This document shows, in pieces, positions 30,561 through 43,179 of a DNA stretch of 64,000 bases. How positions within the stretch are numbered: the first letter of the stretch is position 1; every line of letters starts with the position of its first letter. The notes beneath the pieces are model-generated. The model had not been told where the DNA came from. It saw nothing but the letters and a program-made list of their open reading frames with translations, and searched no databases. Position numbers and translations under genes: made by a program. This DNA comes from Phymorhynchus buccinoides (taxonomy: Eukaryota; Mollusca; Gastropoda; Neogastropoda; Raphitomidae), in the NCBI GenBank assembly GCA_017654935.2, contig CM065712.1:19654650-19718649 (forward strand), given 5' to 3'.

Positions 30561-32925
30561 GTTCATATCTTGAATCTTCTAGTTTTTTCAAAACATCTTA
30601 CCTGTTTTACTTTACTGCGTACAAATCCCAAACACAAGTGACAAGCAGACACACACAAACACTCAATTCAAGGCTGGTAGATTGAGGCCTCCTTTACGCG
30701 ACGAAAATATACTTCTTTTATTGGAAACAAAACAGTGGTCATTTATATCGACAAGCAGACAATCTACCGAGGAATGCCAGTCAACTCGGCTTACTCGGCC
30801 TCATGCCAACTCGGCCTCGGGTGCAAGTCAACTCGGCCTCAAGCCCTGGTCATTTCGTCCCCGGGTTCACTTGTCTACTAGGAAAAACGTGCACATGGCT
30901 CTATCCGAGTCAATGATAATTATTAGCGATAATATTTGGTTAATGTGATGTTGAAATGGCATTTCATACCGTTTTGAATGGAGTCATTTGCACCCTCAAA
31001 CAATAACACACAAATAGACAAACACACACACAAAACACCCAGCCACAAACACACATTATGCTCTCTCTCTCTCTCTAGTGTTGATGGGGGATGCTATATG
31101 CAAGTAGAAACGTCAAATAAGTGACGGTAGAGAGGGAGAAAGAAAGGTAAACAAGATGACAACACCATATAAACGTGGTTCCTCTTACCAGCAACACCCA
31201 TACATAAACGTTAAAAAAACCCACCCAGATAATTATGTCGAGGACTAGTTCGTCGGAAACGAGGACAGAGAGCTTATATATAGAGAGGGGGAACTTAACT
31301 CTTTTCCCTATTATAATTAGAGAAGTGAGGCCAACCGCCCTGCATGGTTATCTTTCCCTGCAGGTATGAACCTGTAAGTAAGGAGGGCAACTCAAGTGTT
31401 CAAATTTCAATGTGAAACAGCCTCAAAGAGTTGTCTTTTCGTGAGTCATGACAGATCTGTAATTAGATCTACATCAACGTGATCAAGTGGGTAATGATCA
31501 CATTTCTTCCCGCCAAGAACGATAATTTGTAGCAGAAAAGAACATAGCCCATTGTTTTTTTAGTCATCATATTATTGTTCTTGACGGGGGAAATTACCAA
31601 AAGAACAAGGATTCGCCCTGAAGAGAAGAAGATTTCTCGTTTGAGTTTCAACATGATATCGTATGTGACTATGTCAGATGTCGAGATGTGCACACATAAG
31701 CAGTTGATCTAAGACTGTTCGTCAATGTTTTATAGGCTTCTATGCTCGATTTCCAGCTTCTTTACCTTTTTTTTAATCTTGCTTAAATAGAAAGAGGGCT
31801 CTCCAACCACCCAAGTTTGAACATGTGGTTGGAACAGTCGCTTCGATTCAGAATCAAATTTCGATGGGGGCCGCCATTGTTCCTACCTCTACGGAAAGAT
31901 AACTCTTTAGGGTCGTCCTCACCCTACCTTCAAGTTGGCTATATCCCCTAAACTATCTCTGACGAGGATGATTTGGGCGGAAACGAGGCCGATTTGACTC
32001 ATAGGGCGAGGCCGAAACGACCAAAAAAAAGCGGGGCCGAAGTGACACGAGGCCGATCTGACCGGTCACCAACAACCCTACCGAGAACCACAGACAACTC
32101 TTCAAACTTTCCGAGAAAGCTTGAGAAACAAATGTATCCCTTATTTTCATTTGTCAGTATAAATAGTTTTACAGGATTATTCCATCTTTTATCCAATAGA
32201 AATAGCGTTTAGACACAGTTGAGCTGTATGGAATTTCTACTATTTCCGGTTCAGTAGAGTGGCGAATCATTGATTTTAATGTAAAGCTCTTTCTCTCAGA
32301 CTGCCCAATAATTAAAGATTATGAAGCCAGGATCTAATGTTGATGCTGCATTTTTATTCCATGTAAGACAATTAGATTTTTATGAATCTAACGGGGGGGC
32401 AACTGTTTGCGTTTCTTCTGACGAGTTCGGCAGAGTTATCTTTCATCAATGATTTGTTAGCGTTGACATTCAACGGTGACGTCTGCTAAATTAAAAGGTT
32501 TTGAAACAAGTAAAACATTATTAACGGTAAGTTAATGTTTTTGGTGTTGTAGTTATGTTGGAGTTGTTCTAATTGACATCATGAACCAACAATTCTACAT
32601 ATGACTTCATTCGCTTTTATAATCGGCGTAAAAAACGATGGCTACTTAGCAGTCGTGTTATACTACTTAACTCTACTGATCAATTTGTAAAATTCATGGC
32701 ATACCACAATATTTGAAGTGCTTCATCTAGTAAACATCCTGTAGCCAAAGAAAGTTGTGTGCCATTGGTAGTAGTTTTTTTTTTAAAGTTTATAATTATG
32801 TCCACGCGTCTGTTCTATCCTCCTCCACACAGAGTTAATAAATTTGTTGTGGTAGTCTTTGTGGTAGTATGTAGTTGAATCATAAGGCCAGTACAATTTG
32901 ATACACTCAATAATATCACCTCTTA
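30561..32925. other. Repeat-rich sequence without genes
   Basis: ACTCGGCCTC / GAGGCCGA motifs cluster at 30760-30860 and, inverted, at 31965-32070 (GAAACGAGGCCGATTTGAC), suggesting ends of a roughly 1.3-kb element or fold-back, but exact termini are not visible. CT repeat at 31058-31075. The rest is AT-rich, with no frame longer than 80 codons that looks like protein. Confidence 0.45.
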
Positions 32926-35330
32926 ATTTCTTTTTTTTTTTTTTTTTCTATTTTTTTTTTACTTTTTTTTTTTGTTTTTTTTTTCCCAAAAACTTGGTCA
33001 TTTTTTAAGTACTTGTAGTCTTTCTCATAAATCATGTTGTTTGTCCCCTGGATTTTCCTAGTAAATCTTCTCTGTACCCCTTCTATGAGATCTATATGTT
33101 TCCGTAGGTGTGGACACCACCCTGGGTGCCATACTCAAGATCTTTCCGTACCAGTGAATTTAAAAAAGGGAATCATAATCTCCTTTGATTTATTTGTAAT
33201 TGTTCTGACTAAAAGTCCAAGGAAATCGGTGGCCTTTAATACAAGCATTATTATGTGGAGCTCAAACGTTAAACCAGGGCAACTAACACCCCTAGACCCT
33301 TTCCTCTGTTGTGGGTTCTCGAGCACTCTTTTCTCCTCACCGTCATTTATATAGTATGATGCATGGGATTTCTATTTTCCTAGATGCATAACTTTACATT
33401 TTTTACTATTTAAATGTCATCAACAAGAATCTGCCCTGTATAACTTATCAATGCAGCTCTGGCATTTTTAGCTTTGATCCCTCACTATCATCAACATTTG
33501 AATAAGCCTTGTTCTCGTTGCAAAAATCTTAATATTAACAACTACATGGTCGGTAAGATCATTTATAAAATAAAACAAATAACTTAATATGTAGGTCAAG
33601 GACGCTGCCTGTGGGACCCCACTTGTGACACTTTATTTATTCGAAATTAAATCCATTTACATTTAGTGTTGGGTTCTTTCCAGTTAAAAATCCTTTTATC
33701 CTGCCAAGAGGCCACTTCCCACCCATAAGCTTGTAATTTGTACAGTAGATGCTGGTGCGATACAGATCAAAAGCCTTTGAAGTCGAGGTATACGGCGTCA
33801 ACGGCTCCCATCCCCAGGCGAGTCCACCCAGTCGTTGAGTGTCATAAGCAGTGTGTGACGCAAGAGCGGACCCCTGTGAAAACCAAATGGTCTTGGCTAA
33901 AAATATCTCTTACAACTCAATGATCACCTAATGAATCACGAATGAATCTTTCAAAAAGTGCATACCACTGATGTCAGGACTACCGGGCGAAGTTGCCAGG
34001 TGTCCGCTTATCACCTTTTTGAAAATTGGTTTGTGTTACCTCTGCCTTTTCCAATCCATGGGAAATTTGCCTTCTTAACGATCTATTAAACAAGTATGTA
34101 AAAGGCCCTGCCAGCTGCGTTGCCAACTCCCTTAGCACCTGGGGTGAATCTCATCGGCCCCGGGGATTTATCTACTTTTAAGGTCTCTAGTGCTTTTTGC
34201 ATTTGCCTCTTTTACTATTTTAACTGTGTCTAAATTTGCTCAATTAATGTTTTGGTTAAAAAACTCCGGCTACTATCCGTAATTCATTAGGAAACACACT
34301 GCCAAAGAAATTTTTTTAAAACATTTGCCCTATCTTGATCAGGTTTCAGTAAAAGTTCCAATCCTCTTTCCTTAATTTGAGATTTGTTCTCTCGGTTTTG
34401 TTTTTTCATTACATACTTGAAAAAGCCTTTGGTTACTCTTAGCCTCTCTAGTAGCGATGCCTCCTTCTTTTTTTGCATCTTTCTGGAGGCTTTCCTTACC
34501 TGGTTACGGGTAGTGCATACAATTTATAATTATATTGAGTTTGAAAATTTTTTATAAGTCTTAATGCTTTTCTTTCTTTCTACTAATATACTAGTAAAGA
34601 GGACGGAATGGGAATCCCTCATACGAGTCCTTCTGAGATACTTCATCTAGGACAATTATCACATGCTCTCAGACACACTACTCATATCACGCCAACAATC
34701 GTTCAATAGAAACTTCATCACTGCAAAAATGTTTGCCCAGCGACATACTCCACACATGGTCCCTCATAGCCCAACATAGTCTCCCTTGCTGACAATAACT
34801 TTGTTGATGCAGTTGTAAAATGTTGCCTTATTCTTAAAAATACAAGCTAAAACATAAAACGAATGGTGACTCTTTCAAGGGGAGGCAGTACATAATCAAT
34901 TTCAGAAAAAACTAGTCATCTTGATTTGTCTAACACTAAACTAATACATTGCGTTTCTGCAGAACGCGGTGATGTGTGGGCTCTTTTACCTTCTGAAAAC
35001 AGGTAATGTTGGGTGGACTGTCTCCAGAAATTTTAGACGGGTGATCTTTACTTTTGCCAACGTTCGCTCCCATTCAACTACTGGGTAATTGAAAATCCCA
35101 ATGATTAGTACATCATCGACCAGGTCTCAACCACTGCACTGATACATTTGTTTAGTTATCATTTCCTCCTGGTAGTTTGGAGATCTATAAGTAACAACAC
35201 ATATAAAAGACTCTTTGTTAGGTAAAAGTATGGAGAAAAAATACTATTAGATTTATCCAGTTGGATTAATTAAAACCTCTATCACAAATAAAACTCACTC
35301 CTATCCCTCTGCCACAGTAACACATGGTAG
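32926..35330 (-). pseudogene. Old degenerate LINE (endonuclease plus RT)
   Basis: Read from 35.3 kb leftward on the minus strand: VTYRSPNYQEE, DDVLIIGDFNYP (APE endonuclease GDFN motif, about 35200-35050), KGFFKYVMKKQNRENKSQIK then LLLKPDQDRANVLKKF (34478-34290), an RT segment with HPRCLRELATQLAGPF, NFARPVVLTSVVC and AVDAVYLDFKGF (motif A, about 33760), and QLLGCLVDL-like remnants to a poly-T region (32928-32982). Many stops and indels mark it as ancient and inactive. The order EN-RT fits CR1/jockey-type LINEs. Confidence 0.75.
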
Positions 35331-35384
35331 CCTTTGAGAATAAAACTATTACATCATTGATGATCCAGAACTAAAAGATAAAAT

Positions 35385-35700
35385 GTATGCAGAGAGGCTC
35401 AAAGTCTCTTTAAGTACAAGTTAGCTTAAGAAGAATTCAGATGGTGATTCATTGAGGCATTAAATTCAAGCAAGGTCTTTACAGTGTAGACAGTGGGTGG
35501 AGGAGAGGAAATCTCCCATCAAGTACTGAATCACGCACAGAGGACATCTCTTAAGTTAGAAAACAAGCGTCCCATTGGACATTAGAACGCACTACTTTGG
35601 GTGAGAGTGGTCACAGCCTGGAATCAATCTGGCCAGATCAAGTAGCCAACGCACGCACCCGGTCTTAAATGCAGTTAAGGGCAGGTTAGACAAGGCATAC
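35385..35700 (+). pseudogene. LINE C-terminal fragment
   Basis: The degenerate plus-strand frame reads YAERLKSL, VGGGEEISHQ and RVVTAWNQ, like the closing motif RVVNxWNxLP of LINE ORF2, followed by LKCS-GQVRQGI. Stops present. Confidence 0.55.
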
Positions 35701-36199
35701 ATATATTTCCAGCATAGCCTACGAGCCACATCCACCTCAGACAAGAGGCTCCCAAAATGTGGAGCGACTCGACCAAGAAGGGGGCGAATGTATGAGCTCT
35801 ACAGGCTGCTAGCTTACAGGGGAAAGGAACCGTGAGAGAAGAAGAAGATCCCAACCCTGTTAGGCCAGTACTCTCGTACAGTTTTCATTAAGACCTTCCA
35901 GAGTGTGTCAATAGTACTTGCAAAAATGTTTGCAGATAATACAAAAAGTTACAACAATTCTAAATATGCAGACCCATTATCCAGGAAGATCTAGAATATC
36001 TTATAGAGTGTCCAAGACATGGAATTTGTATTGCAATGTTTTAATGTAAAGTATTGCATATATAGAAAAATCAGAAAAGACTATGGTATGAGTATAGTAG
36101 ATACAGTCAAAATTATTGAATCCTGTACTACTACTCAGTTGAGAAAGAATGTAGGTGTAACATTTTGATCGTTTGTCATTTGATACTCATATCAACACT

Positions 36200-36720
36200 T
36201 ATAAATAACTAGCCAAAGATGGGACTATCAAAAGAACATTCATATCTTGACAAGATCCATGTTTTTAAACTGTTATAAGGCCCTTGTTAGGCCCCACCTT
36301 GGAATATGCAAATAATTATATGGATCCATATTTAAAAGACAGTCCTGTAGCTATAGAAAAGATCCAAAGAAGAGCAACAAGATTATTGAGAGAATGCCGA
36401 TATATGAATTACCTTGAAAGATGAAATACCTTAATTACATACCTTATAGGTAGAGATTGAGCAGGACTGATTGAGACGTATAAGATATTTAATGGCCTTG
36501 TTAGCATTGATATTACTAAATTTCCAACTAACATGATTATAAAAGACACGGAATCGAAAAGAAAATCCCTGATGGGCCATAGCAAATACTATATGAGAAA
36601 AAAATGCACTGACTAACAGAATTGCACAGTTTTGGAATGTTCTTCCTACTCAACATAAATGTTCACCTAATACTAATGTATTTAAAAGTTCGGACAGCCA
36701 ATAAAAAAATGTAAACAAAA
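36200..36720 (+). pseudogene. LINE C-terminal fragment
   Basis: The broken plus frames read YKALVRPHLGICK, EKIQRRATRLL, LKYLNYIPYR, LIETYKIFNGLVSIDIT and GHSKYYMRKKC, the usual order (YKALVRPHLEY, IQRRATRLL, LIExYKIxxG) in the C-terminal part of LINE RT proteins. A CTA microsatellite follows at 36845-36890. Confidence 0.75.
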
Positions 36721-37094
36721 TGCTAGTTTTGAATGATGAATGAACATATCAAAATTATAATGCGTATGCGCAACTTAATATGTACAACAAAAGAAGGAGG
36801 GACCACTTGATAGGCGCGAGCCTAGGCCTATGAGCCAGTCCCCCACTACTACTACTACTACTATACTATACTACTATATACTACTACTCTACCCCTTCTC
36901 TTCTCTTCTTGCAAAACAAGTGTCAAGGTCATTTGCCATATTACAACTGAAAAAGGTCGAAGAGAGAAAAACAAAAGAAAAGAACGAGAAATGAAAAACA
37001 AAGGAGAGAGAGAGGAGAGAGCTCAGAGAGAGAGAGAGTACTTCTTGGTTGGTAGGGACAGCCCAGACAACCCTAAAAACCTAACCCTAAACCT

Positions 37095-37594
37095 NNNNNN
37101 NNNNNNNNNNNNNNNNNNNNNNNNNNNNNNNNNNNNNNNNNNNNNNNNNNNNNNNNNNNNNNNNNNNNNNNNNNNNNNNNNNNNNNNNNNNNNNNNNNNN
37201 NNNNNNNNNNNNNNNNNNNNNNNNNNNNNNNNNNNNNNNNNNNNNNNNNNNNNNNNNNNNNNNNNNNNNNNNNNNNNNNNNNNNNNNNNNNNNNNNNNNN
37301 NNNNNNNNNNNNNNNNNNNNNNNNNNNNNNNNNNNNNNNNNNNNNNNNNNNNNNNNNNNNNNNNNNNNNNNNNNNNNNNNNNNNNNNNNNNNNNNNNNNN
37401 NNNNNNNNNNNNNNNNNNNNNNNNNNNNNNNNNNNNNNNNNNNNNNNNNNNNNNNNNNNNNNNNNNNNNNNNNNNNNNNNNNNNNNNNNNNNNNNNNNNN
37501 NNNNNNNNNNNNNNNNNNNNNNNNNNNNNNNNNNNNNNNNNNNNNNNNNNNNNNNNNNNNNNNNNNNNNNNNNNNNNNNNNNNNNNNNNNNNNN
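37095..37594. other. Assembly gap, 500 N
   Basis: Exactly 500 N, a fixed-size scaffolding gap of unknown true length. It separates the contig with STAT exons 1-9 from that with the SH2 and C-terminal exons. Confidence 0.99.
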
Positions 37595-37990
37595 ACACAC
37601 AAGGTGATCTGATTGACACTTTCTCTCACCAGTCAAAGCCAGACGACACACAGTGACATACATGTGCGCGAGCGTAGAGATTTTAGACAAGCCTGGGAAA
37701 AAAATGAAGTAAAAGTGTGTTGACTTGAAATTAGGCGAGCAAAATTTTTTAATTTAGCCGATCTCCTCCTCTTGAAAAATGTGTTGATTTGAAATAAACC
37801 GAGCACTTGAAATTAACCAGGTTTCGCTTCAGTTGGGACCGAGATTATACTTGAAATTAACTGAATTGAAATTATCCGGGGTTTTGTAACAGATAGAAAG
37901 AAGGCCTCAGGCCGGGGACCTTAGAATGACTTGAAATTATCCCGAAAATGAAAATAACCGAGTTGAAATAAAGCGGGTTTCACTGTATCA
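37595..37990. mobile_element. pogo-like element end (TTGAAATTA-rich)
   Basis: Right end AAATAAAGCGGGTTTCACTG followed by TA. Repeated ACTTGAAATTA/GAAATAACCGAG motifs lie upstream. The left end is not found before the gap. Confidence 0.55.
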
Positions 37991-38289
37991 TGATTGTTTT
38001 TAGTACACGGCGAATGAAAGATAATAATGACATGAACTGCAACAGAGGAGGAGACAGCGGGGGTTGAAATAAGAGAGAGAGAGAGATTCGGATTCGGATG
38101 GGTTAATGATGCCCATGTCATGGGGATGGGGTTACAAAGGGGCGTAGTACAAACAAGTATTAGAAAACAACACCAACACACACAAACAAGCAAACATAAA
38201 CGAACACACAATCATAAGTTCGGTTGATCAATAGGCCTATCTCAAACAAAGAATACATCAGTCATGAAACAAATCATATAGTAAAAAGC

Positions 38290-38720
38290 CAACTGTCCGT
38301 CCGTGTGTGTGTGTGTGTGTGTGAAACACAAAACGGGCCTTATAACTCCGCCGTTTTTCGACCGAATCGCTTCAAATTTGCTGTGAGCCCTAACGGGGCG
38401 ATGGCAACGGCAACCGAGGCGGCCGTGTCATTTGCGCGGTTTCGCAAATGCGCGAAACGCGCATCCGCCGGCCTCTCGGCGCCCGTATCTCCGGCGTTTC
38501 TGGGCCGATTGCCTTCGAATTTGGCAGGAAGATGACCGGGGCCGGGGACTATCAGTGTGCCAAACCGGAAGCGAATCGGTTCAGAAACGCGCGCTAGACG
38601 CCGCTTCACCTTTTCACGAATAACTCTGCCGTTTCTTAACCGAATCGCCTCAAATTTGCTGTCAGGCTTGCTATGACCCGGGCAAAGCATGGCAGGAAAT
38701 TTGAACAGCATCCGTTCATA
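38290..38720 (-). repeat. GC-rich interspersed repeat R4, inverted relative of 52140-52440
   Basis: Carries AACTCCGCCGTTTTTCGACC and GAATCGCTTCAAATTTGCTG, repeated again near 38620-38655, after a GT microsatellite (38300-38323). One minus frame stays open for over 100 codons (SKFEAIRLRNG, VSEPIRFRFG, LPAKFEGNRPRNAGDTGAE), as does the matching plus frame at 52140. Whether this was ever protein is unknown. Confidence 0.7.
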
Positions 38721-38794
38721 AATGCGTGCAATATGCACCAATTTAGTTTCGCTCACTAGGCGAAACGACATATGTCCAAACGTGCTGTTATTAA

Positions 38795-38940
38795 AGGGGG
38801 GGGGGGGGGACTGCTGTGGGCATGAGACCATGGTTCACACGTGCTGGGGTGACGAGTAGGTCAGCCAGCTGGTTATGGGTGGGGTAGGGGGTGGGTGGGT
38901 GGGCGGAGGGATGGTGGGGAGGGGGGGGGGGGGGGCAGTG
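38795..38940. repeat. G-rich low-complexity tracts
   Basis: Runs of 12 and 14 G with GGGTGGGTGGGCGG units between them. Confidence 0.9.
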
Positions 38941-39129
38941 GAGATTACAAGGGGATGACACTACACGTATCTGTATTATTAAAAAATCGGGACTTTACTG
39001 GTTTAGCACTGCCTCCGGGCATTGCCTCCAGTATTGTTCAATACTGCCATGGGGTTCAAACTGCCACGGGAATTAACTGCCATGGGGCGATTGCTAGTAA
39101 TTATTTAAGAAGCAATCGGTCAATTGGCA

Positions 39130-39200
39130 AATAAATAAATAAATAAATACTGAGGTGCATAAATAAACGAATAACTAACTAACTAAATAAATAAATAAAA
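39130..39200. repeat. AATA/AACTA microsatellite
   Basis: AAATAAAT units with TAACTAACTAAC. No gene in 38941-39390. Confidence 0.85.
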
Positions 39201-39396
39201 TTTGTTTAAAAGAATCCATAGCAGAATCAAGAAAATAATCAATGAAACAACCATCCGACCAGCAGAACCGTGACTACATCAATCAACCTAACAATCGAAC
39301 GATCAGCCGACTATTCTTTCAATCAGTAGACCCTGTAGTCATGAGTACGGCCCAGACATTCTTCTTCTTCTTCAGCGGTCGATGTAGCTGGCAGCG

Positions 39397-39890
39397 TCAG
39401 ACTTTCAAATTGGTCGCCATGACGAAGTCCACTGTCTTCTCCAGGTCGGTGCGGCTGCCCCAAAGCTGCACCTGCAGCTCCACCCCTCCTGGCCAGGTTT
39501 GACGTCGTAGAGCATCATGTGTTGGGCAGTGTTGTAGTATGTGTTCAGGGGTCTGGGATCCTGAACCACATGGACATTCATCGGTATGGGTGATTTTTAG
39601 CCGATTGAGGCGGCTCAGCAGTCTGCAGTGGCCAGTCCTCAGCCGGAAGAGGGTTGTTTGCTGGTGTCTGTTGAGCTGAAGGATTGCATCAACACCACTG
39701 TCTTCACCCTGCCTTCTCTTCCACTGGGACCGGTAGTGGTTGTGGATGATTGTTTTTGCTTCTCTGTAGGTCACTGGATGGCTGAACTGCTCCATTCTGC
39801 TGCCTGCTTTGGAGAGAGCGTCAGCCTTCTCGTTTGCCCAGACATTCAACACGGGGATCACCATGCAAAGCAGACTTGGCTCGGCCCTGT
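39397..39890 (-). pseudogene. LINE RNase H end plus C-terminal domain (I/Nimb-type)
   Basis: Frame of 155 codons: NVWANEKADALSKAGSRM (end of RNase H, NExAD with the catalytic Asp), LFRLRTGHCRLLSRLNRLKI, DECPCGSGSQTPEHILQHCP and HDALRRQTWPGG. The RLRTGH ... C-x-C-G ... TPEHILxxCP order is typical for I-clade non-LTR retrotransposons. An upstream frame break near 39870 and absence of RT mark a fragment. Confidence 0.85.
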
Positions 39891-40139
39891 GTTGTAATGT
39901 TTGTGACTGGATATGCGCTTTTCATCTGTTCTTTGAATTGGAAGTCATTCAGTTTCTTCATTGAAAAACCGTTTTGCCGACAGTATTTGTCATTAAATAA
40001 CGTGTTAGTAAAACACTATGTTAACTGAAAAATTGTTTTAAGCACTATATGTAGGCTAAAGAAAGAAAAAAATACTTTAACCACGGTATGTGAAAGAAAA
40101 GTTTGTTTTACGTCCTCCCGGCCTAAGCCATATGGGACA

Positions 40140-40400
40140 TCACGGTATGTGCGTGCGCGCGCGTCTTTGTATGTGTGTGCGTGCGCATGTGTATAATGCC
40201 TATACTTGTGTGCGCATGCATGCCTGTGGTTTGTGCGCGCAGACGCAAGCATGTGTGTGAGTGTGTCTTTCTGATTTAACGTCTATCCGGCTACTACTTG
40301 TGATGAGACGAATGTGAGTGTGTTTGTGTGTGTATGTCAGTGTGTGTGTGTGTGTGCGCGCGTGCGTGCGTGTGTGTTGTATGTGTGTATGCGTACGTTT
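40140..40400. repeat. TG/GCGC microsatellite
   Basis: Imperfect alternating purine-pyrimidine tract with GCGTGCGCGCGCGTC. Confidence 0.9.
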
Positions 40401-40599
40401 GTTTATGTGCACAATTGATTTTTTTAATGACTAAAGATCGCTTAGTTGTTGTTGATTAATTGTTTTGATTTTTGTGTCAGGTTTATTTAAGCTTCAAGCC
40501 TAATAAACAAATTATTCGATTGAAATGTCCTTTTAGTGATGCTATCGTTTGCAACTGACTATGCTTAGATAATAAATAAACACTGATACGTATTATTTA

Positions 40600-40885
40600 A
40601 ATATTCTTTTACCCGTGGGGATACCGGGGGTCTTTAGTAAAAAATAGTTCCCCCACCTTCTGGAAGTTCTGTGCCTGTAACTTCCTCTGATCTGCCACTC
40701 TCTTTGACTCTGCCTTTTCCCTTTGCTTTCTATCATCTACTATCTTTCTGACTTATTGGCCCCATTCTCCTGCCTTTAAAAAAAAAATCTTCCAAATAAT
40801 GTTTCTTCCTTGAGCTCCTCCGAAATCGGAATGTGTCGGCTATACGCAGCGGGGAGACCAGTGAAAGCTGAAAACCAGACACACA
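40600..40885 (-). repeat. Interspersed repeat family R1, inverted copy
   Basis: Reverse order of the block at 4600 and 19395, with GTGGGGATACCGGGGGTC at its left end. Confidence 0.75.
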
Positions 40886-40893
40886 CGTACCTT

Positions 40894-41149
40894 CAGGCAT
40901 GTCAATCTTCAGAGAATTCTCTGATTTCAGAGAAAAGTGGATGTGGAAAAGTCAAATGACAGAGGGGGTTTTAAGCTTCAGGAGATGCTTTTTTCCCCCT
41001 AATTTGAACAGTTTTATACATTCATCTTCAATACAAATGCCCCCTGATCACCACGAAGGGCTTTCTACCCCTTGACCACACCAAGAGACATCTTATGGAC
41101 CCCAAAAATATTTTCAGACAAAAATGCTTTCCCCCTATTGCCATGCCTG
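40894..41149. mobile_element. CAGGCATG-type MITE, 256 bp, 5-bp target duplication
   Basis: Ends CAGGCATG and CATGCCTG, flanked by ACCTT on both sides (40889-40893, 41150-41154). Inner CAGAGAATTCTCTGA palindrome and CCAAGAGACATCTTATGG. Relatives, opposite orientation, at 44465-44728 and 59218-59483. hAT5-like by ends and target length (inference). Confidence 0.85.
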
Positions 41150-41239
41150 ACCTTAACCATTATGGCCATATAGCCTGGGAACACAGAAGAAGAAGAAGAA
41201 GAAATATTCTTTCACATCAAGTGTTCTGCGTTTCCCTCT

Positions 41240-41480
41240 AAGAATGTCTGTCTGTTTGTCGCTTAACCAGATGCACGCGGCAGACAGACAGACAAACAGA
41301 TACACACGCATGCACACGCACGTTTATATATGCGTGCGTTCACGCATACACGCATGTAAAAGCAACACAAAAACACGCATGCATATCACCACACACGGCG
41401 CTCACTGCTTTGCACACATACATGCATATGCGCTTGCGTGTACACGCACACACATACACGGGCGCGTGCGTGTTTTGCAC
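41240..41480. repeat. CA/GCATGC microsatellite
   Basis: Imperfect ACACACGCATGCACAC repeats. Confidence 0.85.
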
Positions 41481-41767
41481 ATGTCACAAAAACGGGAAGG
41501 TGGGTGACACACCATTGATAAACACAAAGAAACACAGATGTTGAGAGATGCTGACCAGTAATTCAGGCTGTTAGCACGCAAACTTCCACAGTGCCATCCC
41601 ATCGCTAGACTCGCGCAAGGCATACCAGTGCACCGTCTTTTTCTACTGAGTGTCTTTGGTGGAACCAACTGAGTGAGGCTACTGTCACCGCAGGCTCCGT
41701 CAGCGCATTCACATCAATGCTGACCAGATCACCATCTGAGCCTGCGTCCACTGACCACTAGATCATT

Positions 41768-42005
41768 AGGTTTTTAGTCCCCGAGCCGAAGGTTCGGGAA
41801 CTTTTGTTTCCGTCTGGTCCGTCCGGCGTCTGTCCGGCGTGCCTCCGTCCGGCTATTCGTCTGTCAGTTTTCTCAAAAACTATTCAGTCTATCATCATCA
41901 AATTTGGCATACTAGTTTGCCAAGATGCAAGCTATCCACTGATGTATTTAGTTTTACATTAAGGTCAAGGTCGCGCCAGTTACGGGGTTCAACCCCCAAA
42001 ACACA
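41768..42005 (+). repeat. Interspersed repeat R5 (GTCCGTCCGGC-type)
   Basis: GTCCCCGAGCCGAAGGTTCG, GGAACTTTTGTTTCCGTCTG, GTCCGGCGTCTGTCCGGCGT and AAACTATTCAGTC. Such blocks are common as dispersed repeats in molluscs; no frame. Confidence 0.6.
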
Positions 42006-42007
42006 TA

Positions 42008-42220
42008 GGGGAAGACGGGGTAAAAAGCGCATGGGCGGGCAAGAAGCCCACCCCAATTATCTCATGAAATTAACAAATTTCAGTCTCATTTTGCCCATGA
42101 GACGAGTGTTAATGTTTAGCATTCGTCTCATGGGCAAATTTGACTGAAATTTTCTTTATTTCATGAGATAATTGGGGTGGGCTTCTTACCCACCCATGCG
42201 CTTTTTACCCCGTCTTCCCC
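42008..42220. mobile_element. Full-length palindromic (fold-back) MITE, TA-flanked
   Basis: The arms run 42008-42105 and 42123-42220, ends GGGGAAGACGGGGTAAAAAG and CTTTTTACCCCGTCTTCCCC, with only a handful of mismatches and a loop of about 17 bases. TA lies on both sides (42006-42007, 42221-42222). Mariner-type target; RNA or single-stranded DNA would fold into one long hairpin. Confidence 0.92.
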
Positions 42221-43155
42221 TAATCGCTAATAGCCTATCTCGCGAAGTTTTGTATGTATTTCAATGCAGTTTTTTTCCACATTTCTTGATGAATGGTTTT
42301 TAACACAGTTGTCATGAATTTTTATGTGCGCTCGTATTCAGTGACGTGCTGTTTTGATGCGTTTTTATGTAAGTACGTTTTCTTTTGATATCTGCCGCTT
42401 CGCCTGTTCCAGGACATGACTGAATTTTTCTGTGCGCATGATCGCGCGCGCTCAAATCACGGGTCCGGCAGATAAGTTCCTGAGTCGCTAAACATGGGAT
42501 AAGCCCGCTGTGCCCTAGGCCCTTTGTGTCACAAGCCCGATATGTCCCACTTCTTTCCGGCCGTCCATCCGTCCGTGCGTGCGTCCTGTTTTCACCGAGT
42601 TCTCAATGGTCTCCCCGCTGTGTGCACAGCCGACACATTCCGATTTCGGAGTAGCTCAGCAATGCACTTGTTCTTGGTTGTTGTTGTTGCTTGCTTCTGG
42701 AAGTGGGGCCTGGGCCCTTCTGGCTGAAAGGTAGCACACGCCTTGCTGCTTTTGACTTGCTGACAGGCTATGCACACAAACAGGTCTGTTTCTTTTGGCG
42801 ACGGCTGACCAAATGCGTACACAACGCACGCCAGTCGAAGTGAACGACATGGCAGCAGGTGTGAGAAAAACACAGAATGAAACAAAACAGATGCTTTGTA
42901 TTAAGATGTACACCGACCCTAAAGGTCATTATTTCATGACTGAATCAACCATGCCACCTAGTGATAGATGATTCATGAGCAGAGAATTTTCAATGGCTAT
43001 ACACTACTTCTTCGCGACAGGCAAGGGCGATGTTTTTATGTAGGTGGCGCACGCGTTTCAGTGCACGAGACAGGGGCAGATAATTTTCAGTATAAATCCT
43101 CATTGAAGGAAATTCAACAATGCTGTTTCAGTCTTCTTAGGACACTAAACTTTGG
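42221..43155. other. Unassigned sequence with an R1 fragment
   Basis: 42580-42660 shares TCTCCCCGCTGTGTGCACAG and GCCGACACATTCCGATTTCG with R1. Frames up to 97 codons on the minus strand show no known motif. Confidence 0.45.
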
Positions 43156-43179
43156 GTAGGACTAAGGAGGACTTAAGAT

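Noticed and set aside
36991..37690. Frames of about 200 codons across the N run
   Set aside because: They consist of 500 undetermined bases; not evidence of coding.
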